Assembly (NCBI RefSeq): GCF_009928415.1
Contig: NZ_JAABNN010000002.1
Location: 558,001-622,000 of the forward strand
Source: Bacillus sp. USDA818B3_A
Lineage (GTDB): Bacteria > Bacillota > Bacilli > Bacillales > Cytobacillaceae
DNA length: 64,000 bases
Direction: 5' to 3'
The notes under the pieces were generated by a model, which was given only the letters and a program-made list of their open reading frames with translations, searched no databases and was not told the DNA's origin. Position numbers and translations under genes: made by a program. Below, piece by piece: positions 26,071 through 35,332 of the stretch (the stretch's first letter is position 1; every line of letters begins with the position of its first letter).

Positions 26071-27897
26071 TCAGGTCCTTTCATGAAACATCAACCATTG
26101 CTGCTGGCTTTCCATCCAGTTAGTTAGCTCAGTTTGGTTTCTTATTACAGGAAGAATAATCTTAGCAACTACTCCGCCTCTTAGATGGTTAAATACATCA
26201 ACTCCATATTTCTTCCCGCAATATGACCAAATTCGATCCTGAATATTTTTAATGCCAATCCCGTTTAAATGATTTAGATCCCAGTCTTCCGAAAGTCCGA
26301 TTCCTTGGTCAGTGATTTCAATTTCGAGTACTTCCTCTTCATTCCTTTTAAAACACTTGCCAGTCACCTTTATATTAATGGGGGTCTGACCGACCTCAGG
26401 ATAGCCATGCCGGATACTATTTTCGATAAAGGGCTGCAGAATAATCTTAGGAACATAGAAATCCTTCATAGATGCTGGTACCTTTATATCAAAGTGAATG
26501 TCTTTACCAAGTCTTGCAATCTGTATATTGGTATAGCATTTTACATGTTCTAACTCATCTCTTAATTGAATAAATTTTTGTCCGCCGCTAAGTCCGATAC
26601 GCAGCATTTTGCTTAACTGATTAACCATAAGACTGATGTCCTCAGCATGATGGTCCATTGCTTTCCAGTGAATCATATCTAGCGTATTGTATAGAAAATG
26701 CGGATTAATTTGACTCTGTAACACCTTTAATTCAGCTTCTCTTCTGAAATGGTTTTCTTGTTTTAGATTATCCAAGGATTCAGATAACCTTGATGTCATG
26801 TGATTAAAGTTTTTTGAGAGAATATCATACTCTTCTATGTAATAAGGCCCAAGTTCAATGTCGAACTGACCTTTTTCAACATATTTCATCCCTTGAATCA
26901 ATTGACCTATCGGCTTCATTAGTTTTTTTCCGATCCAATAGGCAAACGGGATGGACAATGCAAGGCCGCATAAACCTAGAAATAAAACAAACATACCAAG
27001 TTTCTTTGTTTTCGCATATAGACTGGCAACAGGTATCAGATGTACCATTCGCCACTGGTCATAATTAGGTTTTGATATTAAGAGAAGGTAGAGATCATTA
27101 TTATGTTTAATAATATGATGAAAGTCTGATTTGTCTTTATATGAGTCTATTAACATATTAAATGGTTCGGAAAGAGAGGAAACTGTAATGTCAGCGATTA
27201 CATTTTGATATTTAGTTGCTGAATTTTGAGCAATAATATTCCCTCCTGTATTTAAGAGCATTAAAGGCTCATTACCACCATTAACTAAATCCTCCACGCC
27301 CATGTTCTTGAAAAAAGTATCATCGAGTACATTTACCTTCAAATATCCTGCTGTTGCACCTTTTGGACCTGTAATCCGATGAATATAACTAATTACTTCG
27401 TCATGATTACTGTTACTTAAGGAAACGTGCTTAGGGACCCAGCCATTATCCATTTTATTAAACATTTTCATCCAGGGTTCTTTCTCTAATGTTTGTAGGG
27501 GATAAATGACATTAGTTGATAAGTTAGGATAATTTTTATATCTGTCTGTATAAATCTCAACCGAATAAATCGCACTTTTTAAACTCATCACCGCATTACA
27601 TATCTCTGTTAATTCTCTTTGCTCAACAACAGCATCATAAGAGTTTGTTAGATTTTCAGAAAAAATTTCCCTAACGGTACGGTCTGCGGCAATATACGTC
27701 CCAACCTCTTTGACACTTGATATAAAGGTGGAAACCTTCCCAGTACTTTCGTTCAATAATTCCAGCTTGGACTGGCTGATTTCATCAGAAGTAAAATCAA
27801 AAAATACCTTATTAGCCATCAGTGTCACACCTGCAAGAAAGACTGCATTAACTGCAACAAAACTAATGACTAATATTGTGGTTAGTTTTCTAATCAT
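26071..27897 (-). CDS. Sensor histidine kinase (YesM-like), first RG-I system
   Basis: The 608-residue protein has a membrane span at about 5-27, an extracellular sensor region to about 295, a second span at about 303-325, a HAMP domain, and a His_kinase/HATPase pair with LQSQINPHFLYNTLDMIHWKA (phospho-acceptor His), LQPFIENSIRHGYPE and ITDQGIGLS. This is the LytS/YesM type. It should sense an extracellular oligosaccharide, perhaps presented by the binding protein encoded at 29814, and phosphorylate the YesN-like regulator encoded six bases downstream. It is between the regulator and the permease genes, the same order found around the second copy of this system apart from the inverted gene arrangement. 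Confidence 0.92.
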   Translation of the reverse strand: MIRKLTTILVISFVAVNAVFLAGVTLMANKVFFDFTSDEISQSKLELLNESTGKVSTFISSVKEVGTYIAADRTVREIFSENLTNSYDAVVEQRELTEICNAVMSLKSAIYSVEIYTDRYKNYPNLSTNVIYPLQTLEKEPWMKMFNKMDNGWVPKHVSLSNSNHDEVISYIHRITGPKGATAGYLKVNVLDDTFFKNMGVEDLVNGGNEPLMLLNTGGNIIAQNSATKYQNVIADITVSSLSEPFNMLIDSYKDKSDFHHIIKHNNDLYLLLISKPNYDQWRMVHLIPVASLYAKTKKLGMFVLFLGLCGLALSIPFAYWIGKKLMKPIGQLIQGMKYVEKGQFDIELGPYYIEEYDILSKNFNHMTSRLSESLDNLKQENHFRREAELKVLQSQINPHFLYNTLDMIHWKAMDHHAEDISLMVNQLSKMLRIGLSGGQKFIQLRDELEHVKCYTNIQIARLGKDIHFDIKVPASMKDFYVPKIILQPFIENSIRHGYPEVGQTPINIKVTGKCFKRNEEEVLEIEITDQGIGLSEDWDLNHLNGIGIKNIQDRIWSYCGKKYGVDVFNHLRGGVVAKIILPVIRNQTELTNWMESQQQWLMFHERT

Positions 27898-27936
27898 ATC
27901 GGAATGCCCTTCTTATATAGAATATTTTGTTTTATT

Positions 27937-28782
27937 CTATCCCTTTAATCCGGATGTCGCAATTCCCTCTACGATATATTTTTGAAAAATAAAGAAAATG
28001 ATTGTTATAGGAAGCAATGCAAGAACAGACATCGCAAAAACAGCACCCCAAGAAGAATCCCCCTGAGAATCTAAAAATAGTCGTAAGCCTAGCGGAACAG
28101 TAAAGTTTTTAATTGTGTTTAGATATAAAATTTGGCTAAAGAAATCATCCCATGTCCAGATAAATGTAAAAATAGCAGTTGTAATTAAAACGGGCATTGA
28201 CAGTGGAAGGAGTATCCTCCAATAAATTTGAAATATGCCGCAACCATCAATGGTGGCACTTTCATCTAATTCTTTTGGAATTCCACGGAAAAATTGGATC
28301 ATTAAGAAAACGAAAAAGGCATCCGTTGCTAAAAGTTTAGGTACTGTAAGCGGCAATATTGTATCAATCCATCCTAAACTATGGAATATAGCATACCGTG
28401 GTACCAATGTTACATGGGCAGGCAGCATAATGGTTAGAAGCATACAAGCAAACCAAAGCTTTTTAAGTGGGAACTTTAATCTAGCAAACGCATAAGCAGC
28501 CATTGAGCAGGTAACCAAATTGGCTATAACAGATATAGCACTTATCAAAAAGGAATTCTTAAAGAATAGACCAAAACTTGCATCCTTTGTTATATTCCAG
28601 CCTTTCTTAAAGTTTTCCAATGTAAATTCTTTCGGCCAAATCCCTGGGTCTGAAAAGATAAGATTTTCAGGTTTTAGTGAACTTGCAAGCATCCACAATA
28701 CCGGATACATCATTACTATTCCTATTATTATAATGAGCAAATGAAGTATAACCTTATGCAGTTTGAACTGTTTAAGCAACAT
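27937..28782 (-). CDS. Carbohydrate ABC permease (YesQ/MalG type), first system
   Basis: The product has 281 residues with six predicted membrane helices and the inner-membrane permease signature ELDESATIDGCGIFQIYWRILLPLS, whose EAA loop docks on the ATPase. The C-terminal VEGIATSGLKG is typical of MalG-like subunits of CUT1 importers. Its ATG directly follows the TAA of the partner permease gene, so the two are translated together. With YesP- and YesO-like products it forms an oligosaccharide importer lacking a dedicated ATPase, which suggests a shared MsmX-like ATPase encoded elsewhere. Confidence 0.93.
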   Translation of the reverse strand: MLLKQFKLHKVILHLLIIIIGIVMMYPVLWMLASSLKPENLIFSDPGIWPKEFTLENFKKGWNITKDASFGLFFKNSFLISAISVIANLVTCSMAAYAFARLKFPLKKLWFACMLLTIMLPAHVTLVPRYAIFHSLGWIDTILPLTVPKLLATDAFFVFLMIQFFRGIPKELDESATIDGCGIFQIYWRILLPLSMPVLITTAIFTFIWTWDDFFSQILYLNTIKNFTVPLGLRLFLDSQGDSSWGAVFAMSVLALLPITIIFFIFQKYIVEGIATSGLKG

Positions 28783-29742
28783 TTATAATTTCCCCCCATC
28801 TTCATAGTGTACCCAGTATCTTGATGTCCAGAAAATCACAGCTGTCATCATACCTAACACGATGAGCATGACCCAAGCCATTGAAGAGGCATAGCCCATT
28901 TCAAAATAAGAGAACCCTTTTTGATATAAATAAAGAGTGTAAAATAAAGTAGAATTGATAGGCCCTCCCGTTCCCTCACTTATTATGTAGGAAGAGGTAA
29001 AGGATTGAATCATTTTGATGATCTCCATCACTAAATTAAAGAAAATCACAGGTGTTAGCAAAGGAATCGTAATATGGAATAATTGTCTAAATTTACTCGC
29101 ACCATCGACAGCTGCAGCTTCATATAAACTTTGAGGAATTTGTTTTAGGCCTGCTAAAAAAATGACCATTGAAGATCCAAATTGCCATGCTGATAGAAGG
29201 ATTAGCGTATATAAAGCATAATCTGGATTGGATACCCACCCTTGGCCTTTAATATGAAAGATTGCTAAAAATTTATTGATTAGCCCATCAATCCCAAAAA
29301 GGTTTTTCCACAATAAGGCAATTGCTACACTGCCGCCAAGTAAAGAAGGAATATAATAGACCGTTCGATAGATTCCAACTCCCCGTAAGCCCTTATTTAA
29401 CAACAAGGCAACAAGTAAAGCCGAGATCATTTGTACAGGAACTGCAATAAAAACAAAGGTAATAGTGACTTTTACAGAATCCCAATAATTATTATCTGCA
29501 AACATTTCCTTATAGTTTTGTAACCCTACCCATTTAGGGACATTCAGCAAATCATAATGCGTAAAGGATAGATATAGGGAACTAATCATTGGGCCTAATA
29601 CGAGTCCCAAAAAACCAATTAGCCATGGCAGTAGAAAAATATAAGCAATTAAGTGGTTTTTATTGAATTTTATATTCAGCCGTTTTTTGGTTTCGGTCAA
29701 TACAATTGATTCATTCTTGCCAGTATTGCTGATGGTATCCAT
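28783..29742 (-). CDS. Carbohydrate ABC permease (YesP/MalF type), first system
   Basis: The start is the ATG at 29742 behind GGGAGGACTTAAG, giving 319 residues. It has a cytoplasmic N-terminus and six predicted helices, with the EAA loop LYEAAAVDGASKFRQLFHITIPLL at about 215. It is the MalF-like half of a CUT1 importer and abuts the MalG-like gene with no spacer. A paralogue at 43601-44563 shares YLSFT.YNL and EGTGGP..TLLYTLYLY-like stretches, showing that the two systems are duplicates. Confidence 0.93.
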   Translation of the reverse strand: MDTISNTGKNESIVLTETKKRLNIKFNKNHLIAYIFLLPWLIGFLGLVLGPMISSLYLSFTHYDLLNVPKWVGLQNYKEMFADNNYWDSVKVTITFVFIAVPVQMISALLVALLLNKGLRGVGIYRTVYYIPSLLGGSVAIALLWKNLFGIDGLINKFLAIFHIKGQGWVSNPDYALYTLILLSAWQFGSSMVIFLAGLKQIPQSLYEAAAVDGASKFRQLFHITIPLLTPVIFFNLVMEIIKMIQSFTSSYIISEGTGGPINSTLFYTLYLYQKGFSYFEMGYASSMAWVMLIVLGMMTAVIFWTSRYWVHYEDGGKL

Positions 29743-29813
29743 CTTAAGTCCTCCCATGATTATAATAGAGGAGACCGGCTTTTATTATCTAACCGATCCC
29801 CCTAGGCTGTTTA

Positions 29814-31127
29814 CTAGTTAAATTTTTTAAGGATTTGCTGCACTTCTTTGTAGTAGTCTGCTGATGCCTTATTCACTGTATCTTTTTTAAACGAAATTTT
29901 TTCACTAGTTTCTTTGAAAAGCTTTTCATTTTCATTAAAGCCGGGTAAATTTGCTTCATAAGGAGCGTCGGAGGTTGAACCTACCCATTGGATATATTCA
30001 AAGATTTCTTTATCAATCTCATTAGCACTTTGGATTAATTTCTCTCTTATTTCGGAATTAACTGGTGCTCCACGGTCGTTTCCTAAAATTGCTGCTGCCT
30101 CTTGATCATTCACCATAAAGTTCAAGAATTTAGCCACTTCTTCTGGATATTTAGTTTTAGCATTTCCAGCTAAAAATTGGCTTGGTCTTAAAGCAACACC
30201 ATTCTTTCCGTTTTCATACGGAGTAATGAATAACTTGAATTCATCCTTAGATGCATTGCTGTAAGCACCTAATTGGTTACTTGCTACCATTTGAATAGCA
30301 ACCTTTCCTTGAACAATCAGTGATTGCTCAGGTGTTTCAGAACTTGCTGCTTGTACCTCAGGAGATGCTGCTCCTCCACTCTTTCTCATATCCTGCCAGA
30401 TTTGGAACCAATCTTTTACGTCCTTTTCTTCAAATCCAAGTTTACTTCCATCCTCAGCCACTAGTCTCTTATCTCTTGAAGCTAAGAATGCCCCAAAGCC
30501 ATTTTGTTCGAAATCGGCCACACCATATACACCTTTAAGTTTCTTGCTGATTTTAGTGCTAATATCATCTAAATCATTCCATGTCCACTCTTTACTTGGC
30601 AGTGGAACATTTGCTTTCTCAAATAATGTTTTATTTAATAGAACACTAAATGCATTAGAACCTAAAGTAACACCATAAAACTTTCCATTCATAGTTGCTG
30701 CATCTATCATACTTTTATCATGTTTACTGATATCAATTTCTTTACCTACATATTTATCAAGAGGAAGGACTACACCCTTTGCAACATAGTCATTCAAATT
30801 ACCACCATATTGAATAATATCTGGTGCATTGCCTGCAGCGAACTGCGTGCTTAGTTTATCAAAATATCCATCAACACCTGAATATTCAGCTGTGATTTTT
30901 ACATTTGGATGTTTCTTTTCATATAATTCGATAACTTTAAGGGTTCTGTCATGTCGATCTTGTCCGCCCCACCAAGCCATTCGCAACTCAATATTTGCTT
31001 GTTTTTCAGATTTGTCCTTATTATTACTATTAGTCTCGCTATCCCCACTTGATGATTGTGAACCGCAGCCAGTAATAATCAAAAGCATTGATATTACCGT
31101 TAAAAATAAGAGTTTCATTTTCTGCAA
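29814..31127 (-). CDS. Oligosaccharide-binding lipoprotein (YesO-like), first system
   Basis: The 437-residue protein starts with a TTG at 31127, six bases after AAGGGGGAG. It has a lipobox ITGC near residue 21 followed by a Ser/Asn/Lys-rich linker, then the extracellular solute-binding family 1 fold: LRMAWWGGQDRHDRTLKVIELYEKKHPNVKI at the first lobe, PDIIQYGG, and LRPSQFLAGNAKTKYPEEVAKFLNFM. It belongs to the same family as the proteins encoded at 44650 and 46150 (WWG, RHDYTLK, FLNF). It probably delivers RG-derived oligomers to the two permeases encoded next to it. A cre-like site and a 12-base palindrome lie just upstream. Confidence 0.92.
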   Translation of the reverse strand: MQKMKLLFLTVISMLLIITGCGSQSSSGDSETNSNNKDKSEKQANIELRMAWWGGQDRHDRTLKVIELYEKKHPNVKITAEYSGVDGYFDKLSTQFAAGNAPDIIQYGGNLNDYVAKGVVLPLDKYVGKEIDISKHDKSMIDAATMNGKFYGVTLGSNAFSVLLNKTLFEKANVPLPSKEWTWNDLDDISTKISKKLKGVYGVADFEQNGFGAFLASRDKRLVAEDGSKLGFEEKDVKDWFQIWQDMRKSGGAASPEVQAASSETPEQSLIVQGKVAIQMVASNQLGAYSNASKDEFKLFITPYENGKNGVALRPSQFLAGNAKTKYPEEVAKFLNFMVNDQEAAAILGNDRGAPVNSEIREKLIQSANEIDKEIFEYIQWVGSTSDAPYEANLPGFNENEKLFKETSEKISFKKDTVNKASADYYKEVQQILKKFN

Positions 31128-31154
31128 GATTATCTCCCCCTTCTAAGATACTCT

Positions 31155-31178
31155 CATTGTACAATGTAAGCACTTTCA
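31155..31178. promoter_or_regulatory. Cre-like site overlapping a 12-base palindrome upstream of the YesO-like gene
   Basis: TGTAAGCACTTTCA at 31165-31178 matches the cre consensus except for one central base, and overlaps the perfect palindrome CATTGTACAATG at 31155-31166. It lies about 40 bases before the start codon, where a bound repressor would block initiation. Confidence 0.5.
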
Positions 31179-31267
31179 GATTAATAAGAAAAAGTAAGGT
31201 AAATCATAACAAAAGTTAGATTTTTTTTAAGATTCCCACTTACTGATAAACAGTTTATATATATAGT

Positions 31268-31313
31268 AAAAAAGCTTGCAAGGATTGTTACCGATCCTTG
31301 CAAGCTCTTTTTA
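31268..31313 (-). terminator. Terminator after rhaEW
   Basis: A 12-base stem (AGCTTGCAAGGAT with its complement) closes over a short loop and is followed on the minus strand by a T-run. It lies 26 bases after the rhaEW stop. Confidence 0.85.
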
Positions 31314-31338
31314 AATATATTAATGACTCAAATCAATT

Positions 31339-33408
31339 CTATCTTGTAAACGCTGCAGGTACCCCGCCGTCTACTGTTAACATACAACCAGTTGTACGAT
31401 CAGATTTTGAAGAAGCAAAGAATGCAATAGATTCTGCAATATCGCTAGGATAGATATTTACAAGTAATGTGGTACGTTTACGATAGTGCTCTTCTAATTG
31501 ATCAGGGTCGATGCCGTAAGCTGCGGCACGCTCCTCACGCCATCTTGAACCCCAAATCGCAGAACCTTGAAGAACGGCATCTGGAAGAACTGAGTTTACA
31601 CGAATTCCAAACTCGCCGCCTTCTGCTGCAATACATCTTGCCAAGTGAGTTTCCAAAGCTTTAACAGAGCTATAAGCAGCTGCATTTTTACCAGCATACA
31701 CAGAGTTCTTAGAACCAATGAATACCATGTTACCGCCAATGCCTTGGTCTTTCATTTGCTTGAATGCTTCACGGGCAACTAGGAAATAGCCTGTTCCTAA
31801 TACATTCATGTTTAAGTTCCACTCTTTAAGAGTTGTTTCAGCGAATGGGCTAGATGTTGCTAAACCTGCATTATTAACAATAATGTCAACTCCGCCAAAT
31901 GTTAAAGCTGTTTGATCAAAGGCCGCTTGGACCATTTCTTCACTTGTTACATCCATCTTAACAGCGAGCGCACGATCTCCTCCGAATTGTTCGTTAATTT
32001 CAGCTGCTACCTTTTCCGCACCTTCAAGGTTTAAGTCAGCAAGAACAACGGCAGCTCCTTCAGATACAAGACGTCGTGCTGTTGCACTTCCAATACCGCC
32101 AGCTCCTCCAGTAATAAAGGCTACTTTTCTAGAGAATTCCGCTTCAGCTGGAGCAAGAGATAATTTATATAATTCTAATGGCCAGTATTCTACATTGTAA
32201 GATTCGTTTGCACTTAGAGAAACAAAGTTTCCTAATGTTGTAGCGCCCTTCATAACAGCGATAGCACGGTGGTATAATGCGCCGCTGATTCTTGAATTTT
32301 TAACGTCCTTACCAGTGTTCACCATTCCTATACCAGGGATTAAGATCACACGTGGTGCTGGTTCAAACATTTTGTCGCCTTCATTTTTGTTTTCTTCAAA
32401 ATATTCTTGGTAGGATTGCTTAAAGCTAGCAACTCCTTCTTTAATACTAGCAACTAATGCTTCCACATCATTTGATTGTGGATTCCAGTTTACATAAAGT
32501 GGAATCATTTTTGTATGAACTAGATGGTCTGGACATGCAGCACCGATTTGTGAAAGTTCTGGAGCATTCTGGCTGTTCACAAATTGTAGAACATCTTCAC
32601 CACGGTCGTAAGTTAAGAGCATTTTCTTCTCGTCACTAACGGCACCGCGAATGACTGGCATTACTTTTGCTAGAATGCTAGTTGCTTCTTCTTCAGAAAG
32701 AGATTGATATTTTTGGCCGCCGAATACAGATGCTTCAACAATTCTTTCATTAATGTATGCTTCCGCTTCATTAATAATTTCAATTGTTTTTGCATAAGCC
32801 TCTTCAGAAGTTTCTCCCCATGTTACAAGACCGTGTTTTTCCATTAATACTAGTTCTGCATTTGGGTTATTTAATACTCCTTGTGCGATCATTTTTGAAA
32901 GAGTGAATCCTGGGCGGATATATGGTACCCAAACAAAACGATTTCCAAAAATCTCTTCAGCTAATTGTTTACCATTGTCTGCACAGCAGAGGCTGATGAT
33001 TGCATCTGGATGTGTATGGTCTACATGTTTGAAAGGTAAGAAAGCATGTAATAATGTTTCAATTGATGCTCTTGGGTGCTTGCTGTCGATCATACAATGT
33101 GAAAGATAAGCAACCATTTCCTCATCTGGCATTTCGTCGCGTTCGAATAATGGACGAATGTCTTCTAAGTTAAGACCAGTAAAGTTATTTGCTTTCATCG
33201 TTGCTAAATCGGAACCGCTTCCTTTTACCCACATTACTTCCACATCACGGCCGCGGAAATCCTTTTCAATTGTCTTCATGGAAGTGTTACCGCCGCCATA
33301 GTTACATACGGCACGATCTGACCCGATTAAATTTGAACGATAAACTAATTCTTCTACCCCTTTTGTTACTTGTGAAGCTGTTTCTTTATTCCAAAGATTC
33401 TGTACCAT
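31339..33408 (-). CDS. rhaEW: Bifunctional rhamnulose-1-phosphate aldolase / L-lactaldehyde dehydrogenase
   Basis: The start is taken at the ATG at 33408 behind GGAGGATTT, giving 689 residues, the usual length for the B. subtilis YuxG/RhaEW fusion. Residues 1 to about 400 form a class II aldolase domain (NYGGGNTSMK near 35, zinc-binding HTHPDAIIS, MEKHGLVTWG). From about 430 a short-chain dehydrogenase follows with FITGGAGGIGSA, NNAGLATS and the YSSVK catalytic Tyr/Lys. It splits rhamnulose-1-phosphate into DHAP and lactaldehyde and oxidises the latter to lactate. No rhaA, rhaB or rhaM gene is in the window. Its promoter is nearly the same as that of lutABC, whose product burns the lactate. 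Confidence 0.94.
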   Translation of the reverse strand: MVQNLWNKETASQVTKGVEELVYRSNLIGSDRAVCNYGGGNTSMKTIEKDFRGRDVEVMWVKGSGSDLATMKANNFTGLNLEDIRPLFERDEMPDEEMVAYLSHCMIDSKHPRASIETLLHAFLPFKHVDHTHPDAIISLCCADNGKQLAEEIFGNRFVWVPYIRPGFTLSKMIAQGVLNNPNAELVLMEKHGLVTWGETSEEAYAKTIEIINEAEAYINERIVEASVFGGQKYQSLSEEEATSILAKVMPVIRGAVSDEKKMLLTYDRGEDVLQFVNSQNAPELSQIGAACPDHLVHTKMIPLYVNWNPQSNDVEALVASIKEGVASFKQSYQEYFEENKNEGDKMFEPAPRVILIPGIGMVNTGKDVKNSRISGALYHRAIAVMKGATTLGNFVSLSANESYNVEYWPLELYKLSLAPAEAEFSRKVAFITGGAGGIGSATARRLVSEGAAVVLADLNLEGAEKVAAEINEQFGGDRALAVKMDVTSEEMVQAAFDQTALTFGGVDIIVNNAGLATSSPFAETTLKEWNLNMNVLGTGYFLVAREAFKQMKDQGIGGNMVFIGSKNSVYAGKNAAAYSSVKALETHLARCIAAEGGEFGIRVNSVLPDAVLQGSAIWGSRWREERAAAYGIDPDQLEEHYRKRTTLLVNIYPSDIAESIAFFASSKSDRTTGCMLTVDGGVPAAFTR

Positions 33409-33457
33409 CCGAAATCCTCCGTTTGTTTTGTTTTTATGTTTGTTATCTTCTGTTTTT

Positions 33458-33486
33458 ATTATAATATATGTTTGTTTATTTTTGAA
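33458..33486 (-). promoter_or_regulatory. rhaEW promoter with AAACAAAC operator element in the spacer
   Basis: Minus strand: -35 TTCAAA (33481-33486), exactly 17 bases, -10 TATAAT (33458-33463). The spacer contains AAACAAACAT, and two further AACAAAC copies lie between the promoter and the ribosome binding site. The whole stretch is almost identical to the lutA promoter at 37599-37627. A DeoR-type RhaR repressor is the likely binder. Confidence 0.75.
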
Positions 33487-33528
33487 TAAAAAGTTCAAAA
33501 ATATTTCACTTTTTTTGTTTTATTGGTT

Positions 33529-34491
33529 TTATCCCAAATATATTGGCTGCCCGCTGATGGCAGATTGATTTGCAGCAAGTGTTACACGATGCGTTTTTAG
33601 AGCATCTTGATAGGTTGATAATATTTTAGATGAATCTCCAGTTTGGACAGCATTAAGGAAAATCTTATTTTCTGCAAGGTAAGGATTTGTTTCTTCTTTG
33701 TATTCTTCTACTCGATTACCTCTTATTACTCGTAATAAATCATTACTCAGTTCAATAATCCCTTCATCTGAATAGATATCTAGACCAACCTTACTTGAGT
33801 TTTTTAGAATACAGGTATTGGATATCGTGGCAATCATGCCATTTTTAAGTTTCATCGTCACACTGCCTACATCTGGCACTGTCGTTCCTTCGACCTTTTC
33901 ACTCATAATTTGGTTACTATAGGCTGCATATACTTCATTAATGTCACCAAATAGGAAACGCAGCAGGTCCACAATATGTGTGGTCTGTTCGACAAATTGC
34001 CCTCCTGATTTATGTACATCTCTCCACCAGGGGACCATTGGCATCGAGCCCATCCAAAATCCCAAGGCCATCCCGGCTCGACATTCATTCAGTAACGTTA
34101 AAACTCTATTAGTCGTATCCTTATACCGCCAGTGGTACCCTACTGAAGTAATAAGACCCTTTTCTTCTATTCTTCTAACAAGGTCATTTGGTCCCTCATT
34201 CATTCCAAGCGGCTTTTCCACAAAAAATGGGATGTTTCTATCAATTAAGGCCGCTTCAATCGCTCCATGTGCATGGGGTGGAACACAAATATAGACTGCA
34301 TCTAATTTCTGTTTATCTAACATCTCGTCTATATTTGAATAGCCAGTGGCATTTGACCAATTCCTTGCCTCTTTTTCCGCTTTTTCCAAACTAGTCCCGC
34401 AAAACGCTGTAATGTCTACTCCATCTATTTCTTTTAAAATACTTGCATGTGTTCTTGTAAACCATCCAGTTCCAACAAAACCTATCTTCAT
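33529..34491 (-). CDS. Gfo/Idh/MocA family oxidoreductase
   Basis: The 320-residue product begins MKIGFVGTGWFTRTHA, a Rossmann NAD(P)-binding motif, and has the family signature FFVEKPLGMNEG near residue 92 and CVPPHAH at the ligand edge. The C-terminal domain carries GGQFVEQTTHIVDLLRFLFG with the conserved Asp/His pair region. It is shorter than and only distantly similar to the homologue at 1910-3133. Its gene lies between lutC and rhaEW in the same direction. Its start is preceded by AGGAGG and, a few bases further, by GTAAACAAAC in inverted orientation, the same element as in the rha and lut promoters. A role on rhamnose or a uronic acid derivative is possible. Confidence 0.87.
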   Translation of the reverse strand: MKIGFVGTGWFTRTHASILKEIDGVDITAFCGTSLEKAEKEARNWSNATGYSNIDEMLDKQKLDAVYICVPPHAHGAIEAALIDRNIPFFVEKPLGMNEGPNDLVRRIEEKGLITSVGYHWRYKDTTNRVLTLLNECRAGMALGFWMGSMPMVPWWRDVHKSGGQFVEQTTHIVDLLRFLFGDINEVYAAYSNQIMSEKVEGTTVPDVGSVTMKLKNGMIATISNTCILKNSSKVGLDIYSDEGIIELSNDLLRVIRGNRVEEYKEETNPYLAENKIFLNAVQTGDSSKILSTYQDALKTHRVTLAANQSAISGQPIYLG

Positions 34492-34508
34492 AAAAAATTC
34501 CTCCTTTA

Positions 34509-34519
34509 GTAAACAAACG
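34509..34519 (+). promoter_or_regulatory. Inverted AAACAAAC element before the Gfo/Idh gene
   Basis: GTAAACAAACG on the plus strand repeats the core of the rha/lut spacer element in the opposite orientation, next to TGAAAGCG, half of a cre site, on the minus strand. It is close to the ribosome binding site of the Gfo/Idh gene. Confidence 0.35.
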
Positions 34520-34560
34520 CTTTCATTTTTTTGAAAAATAACGATTAGTCCTATATTAAA

Positions 34561-34599
34561 AGCTGTTCTAAAAAATCAATAGGATTATTAGAACAGCCT
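34561..34599 (-). terminator. Terminator after lutC
   Basis: GGCTGTTCTAA pairs with TTAGAACAGC over a loop of about 17 bases, followed by TTTTAA on the minus strand. Confidence 0.75.
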
Positions 34600-34610
34600 A
34601 CCTATACATT

Positions 34611-35330
34611 TTAAAGATCGTTAATGACGATATAAGTCGCTTTAACAGGGCCGTGTACACCGACAACCAAATTTAACTCAATATCGGCTGAATTACTTGG
34701 TCCCGTAATAAAATTAATGCAGGATGCGACGTGTCCTGTTTTTTGGTGGATTTCTCTCATTTTTTGTGCTGCTTGTGTCATTCGCGGAACAATCGAGCTT
34801 TTCGGAATAAGGGCAATATAGGTTGCCGGTAAAAAGCTTACTGTCCGACCTTTGTTTTCATCACTAAATAACACAACCGTTCCCGATTCAGCCAGTGTAA
34901 CTTCACTGATGGTGATACCAACATTAGCCTGCTCTGCTTTTGCGATGTTTTCTTCACCTTTTGTATGATCCCATTCGTACACATCGATACTATGGTTTGG
35001 CCATTCCTGTTTCATTAGAGAATCAAGTCCCCATTTAGAAAAGCGCTCATCCTTCCAAGTTACAATTGGACCGCCGCCGAAATTTGTGACGACTTCATTT
35101 AGGGTTGATGACAGTCCGCTTAAATCCGTCGTAAAAATAGTTGTATGAATTTTTTTACAATGTTCTTTTAATACTTCTAATAATTCATCTTGATTAGCAC
35201 CTTTTAATACCTCATCCTGAGGGCGAAATTTCCAGTTTGGCCTTTCCACAGGTTTAGAGATACGCGGGCGCCCAAGTCTAGTGGAAATTTGATTAAGAAA
35301 GGCTTCACGATTTTGTATAGTTCCTGCCAT
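34611..35330 (-). CDS. lutC: Lactate utilization protein C
   Basis: The 239-residue protein starts at the ATG at 35330, nine bases after AAGGGGG; the lutB stop lies just before. It is a LUD-domain (DUF162) protein, with TISEVTLAESGTVV near 140, VSFLPATYIALIPKSSIV and the C-terminal GPSNSADIELNLVVGVHGPV. LutC is the smallest subunit of the LutABC L-lactate oxidase complex that lets bacilli grow on lactate. Gene order lutA-lutB-lutC is as in B. subtilis. It lies last in the unit, ahead of a terminator. Confidence 0.93.
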   Translation of the reverse strand: MAGTIQNREAFLNQISTRLGRPRISKPVERPNWKFRPQDEVLKGANQDELLEVLKEHCKKIHTTIFTTDLSGLSSTLNEVVTNFGGGPIVTWKDERFSKWGLDSLMKQEWPNHSIDVYEWDHTKGEENIAKAEQANVGITISEVTLAESGTVVLFSDENKGRTVSFLPATYIALIPKSSIVPRMTQAAQKMREIHQKTGHVASCINFITGPSNSADIELNLVVGVHGPVKATYIVINDL

Positions 35331-35332
35331 GA

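Noticed and set aside
33409..33498. N-terminal extension of RhaEW by 30 residues
   Set aside because: The extra codons cover the promoter and its -10 and -35 boxes, and the ATG at 33408 has a clear ribosome binding site.
34506..34531. TGAAAGCGTTTGTT as a cre site
   Set aside because: Three departures in the second half; the AAACAAAC element explains the sequence better.
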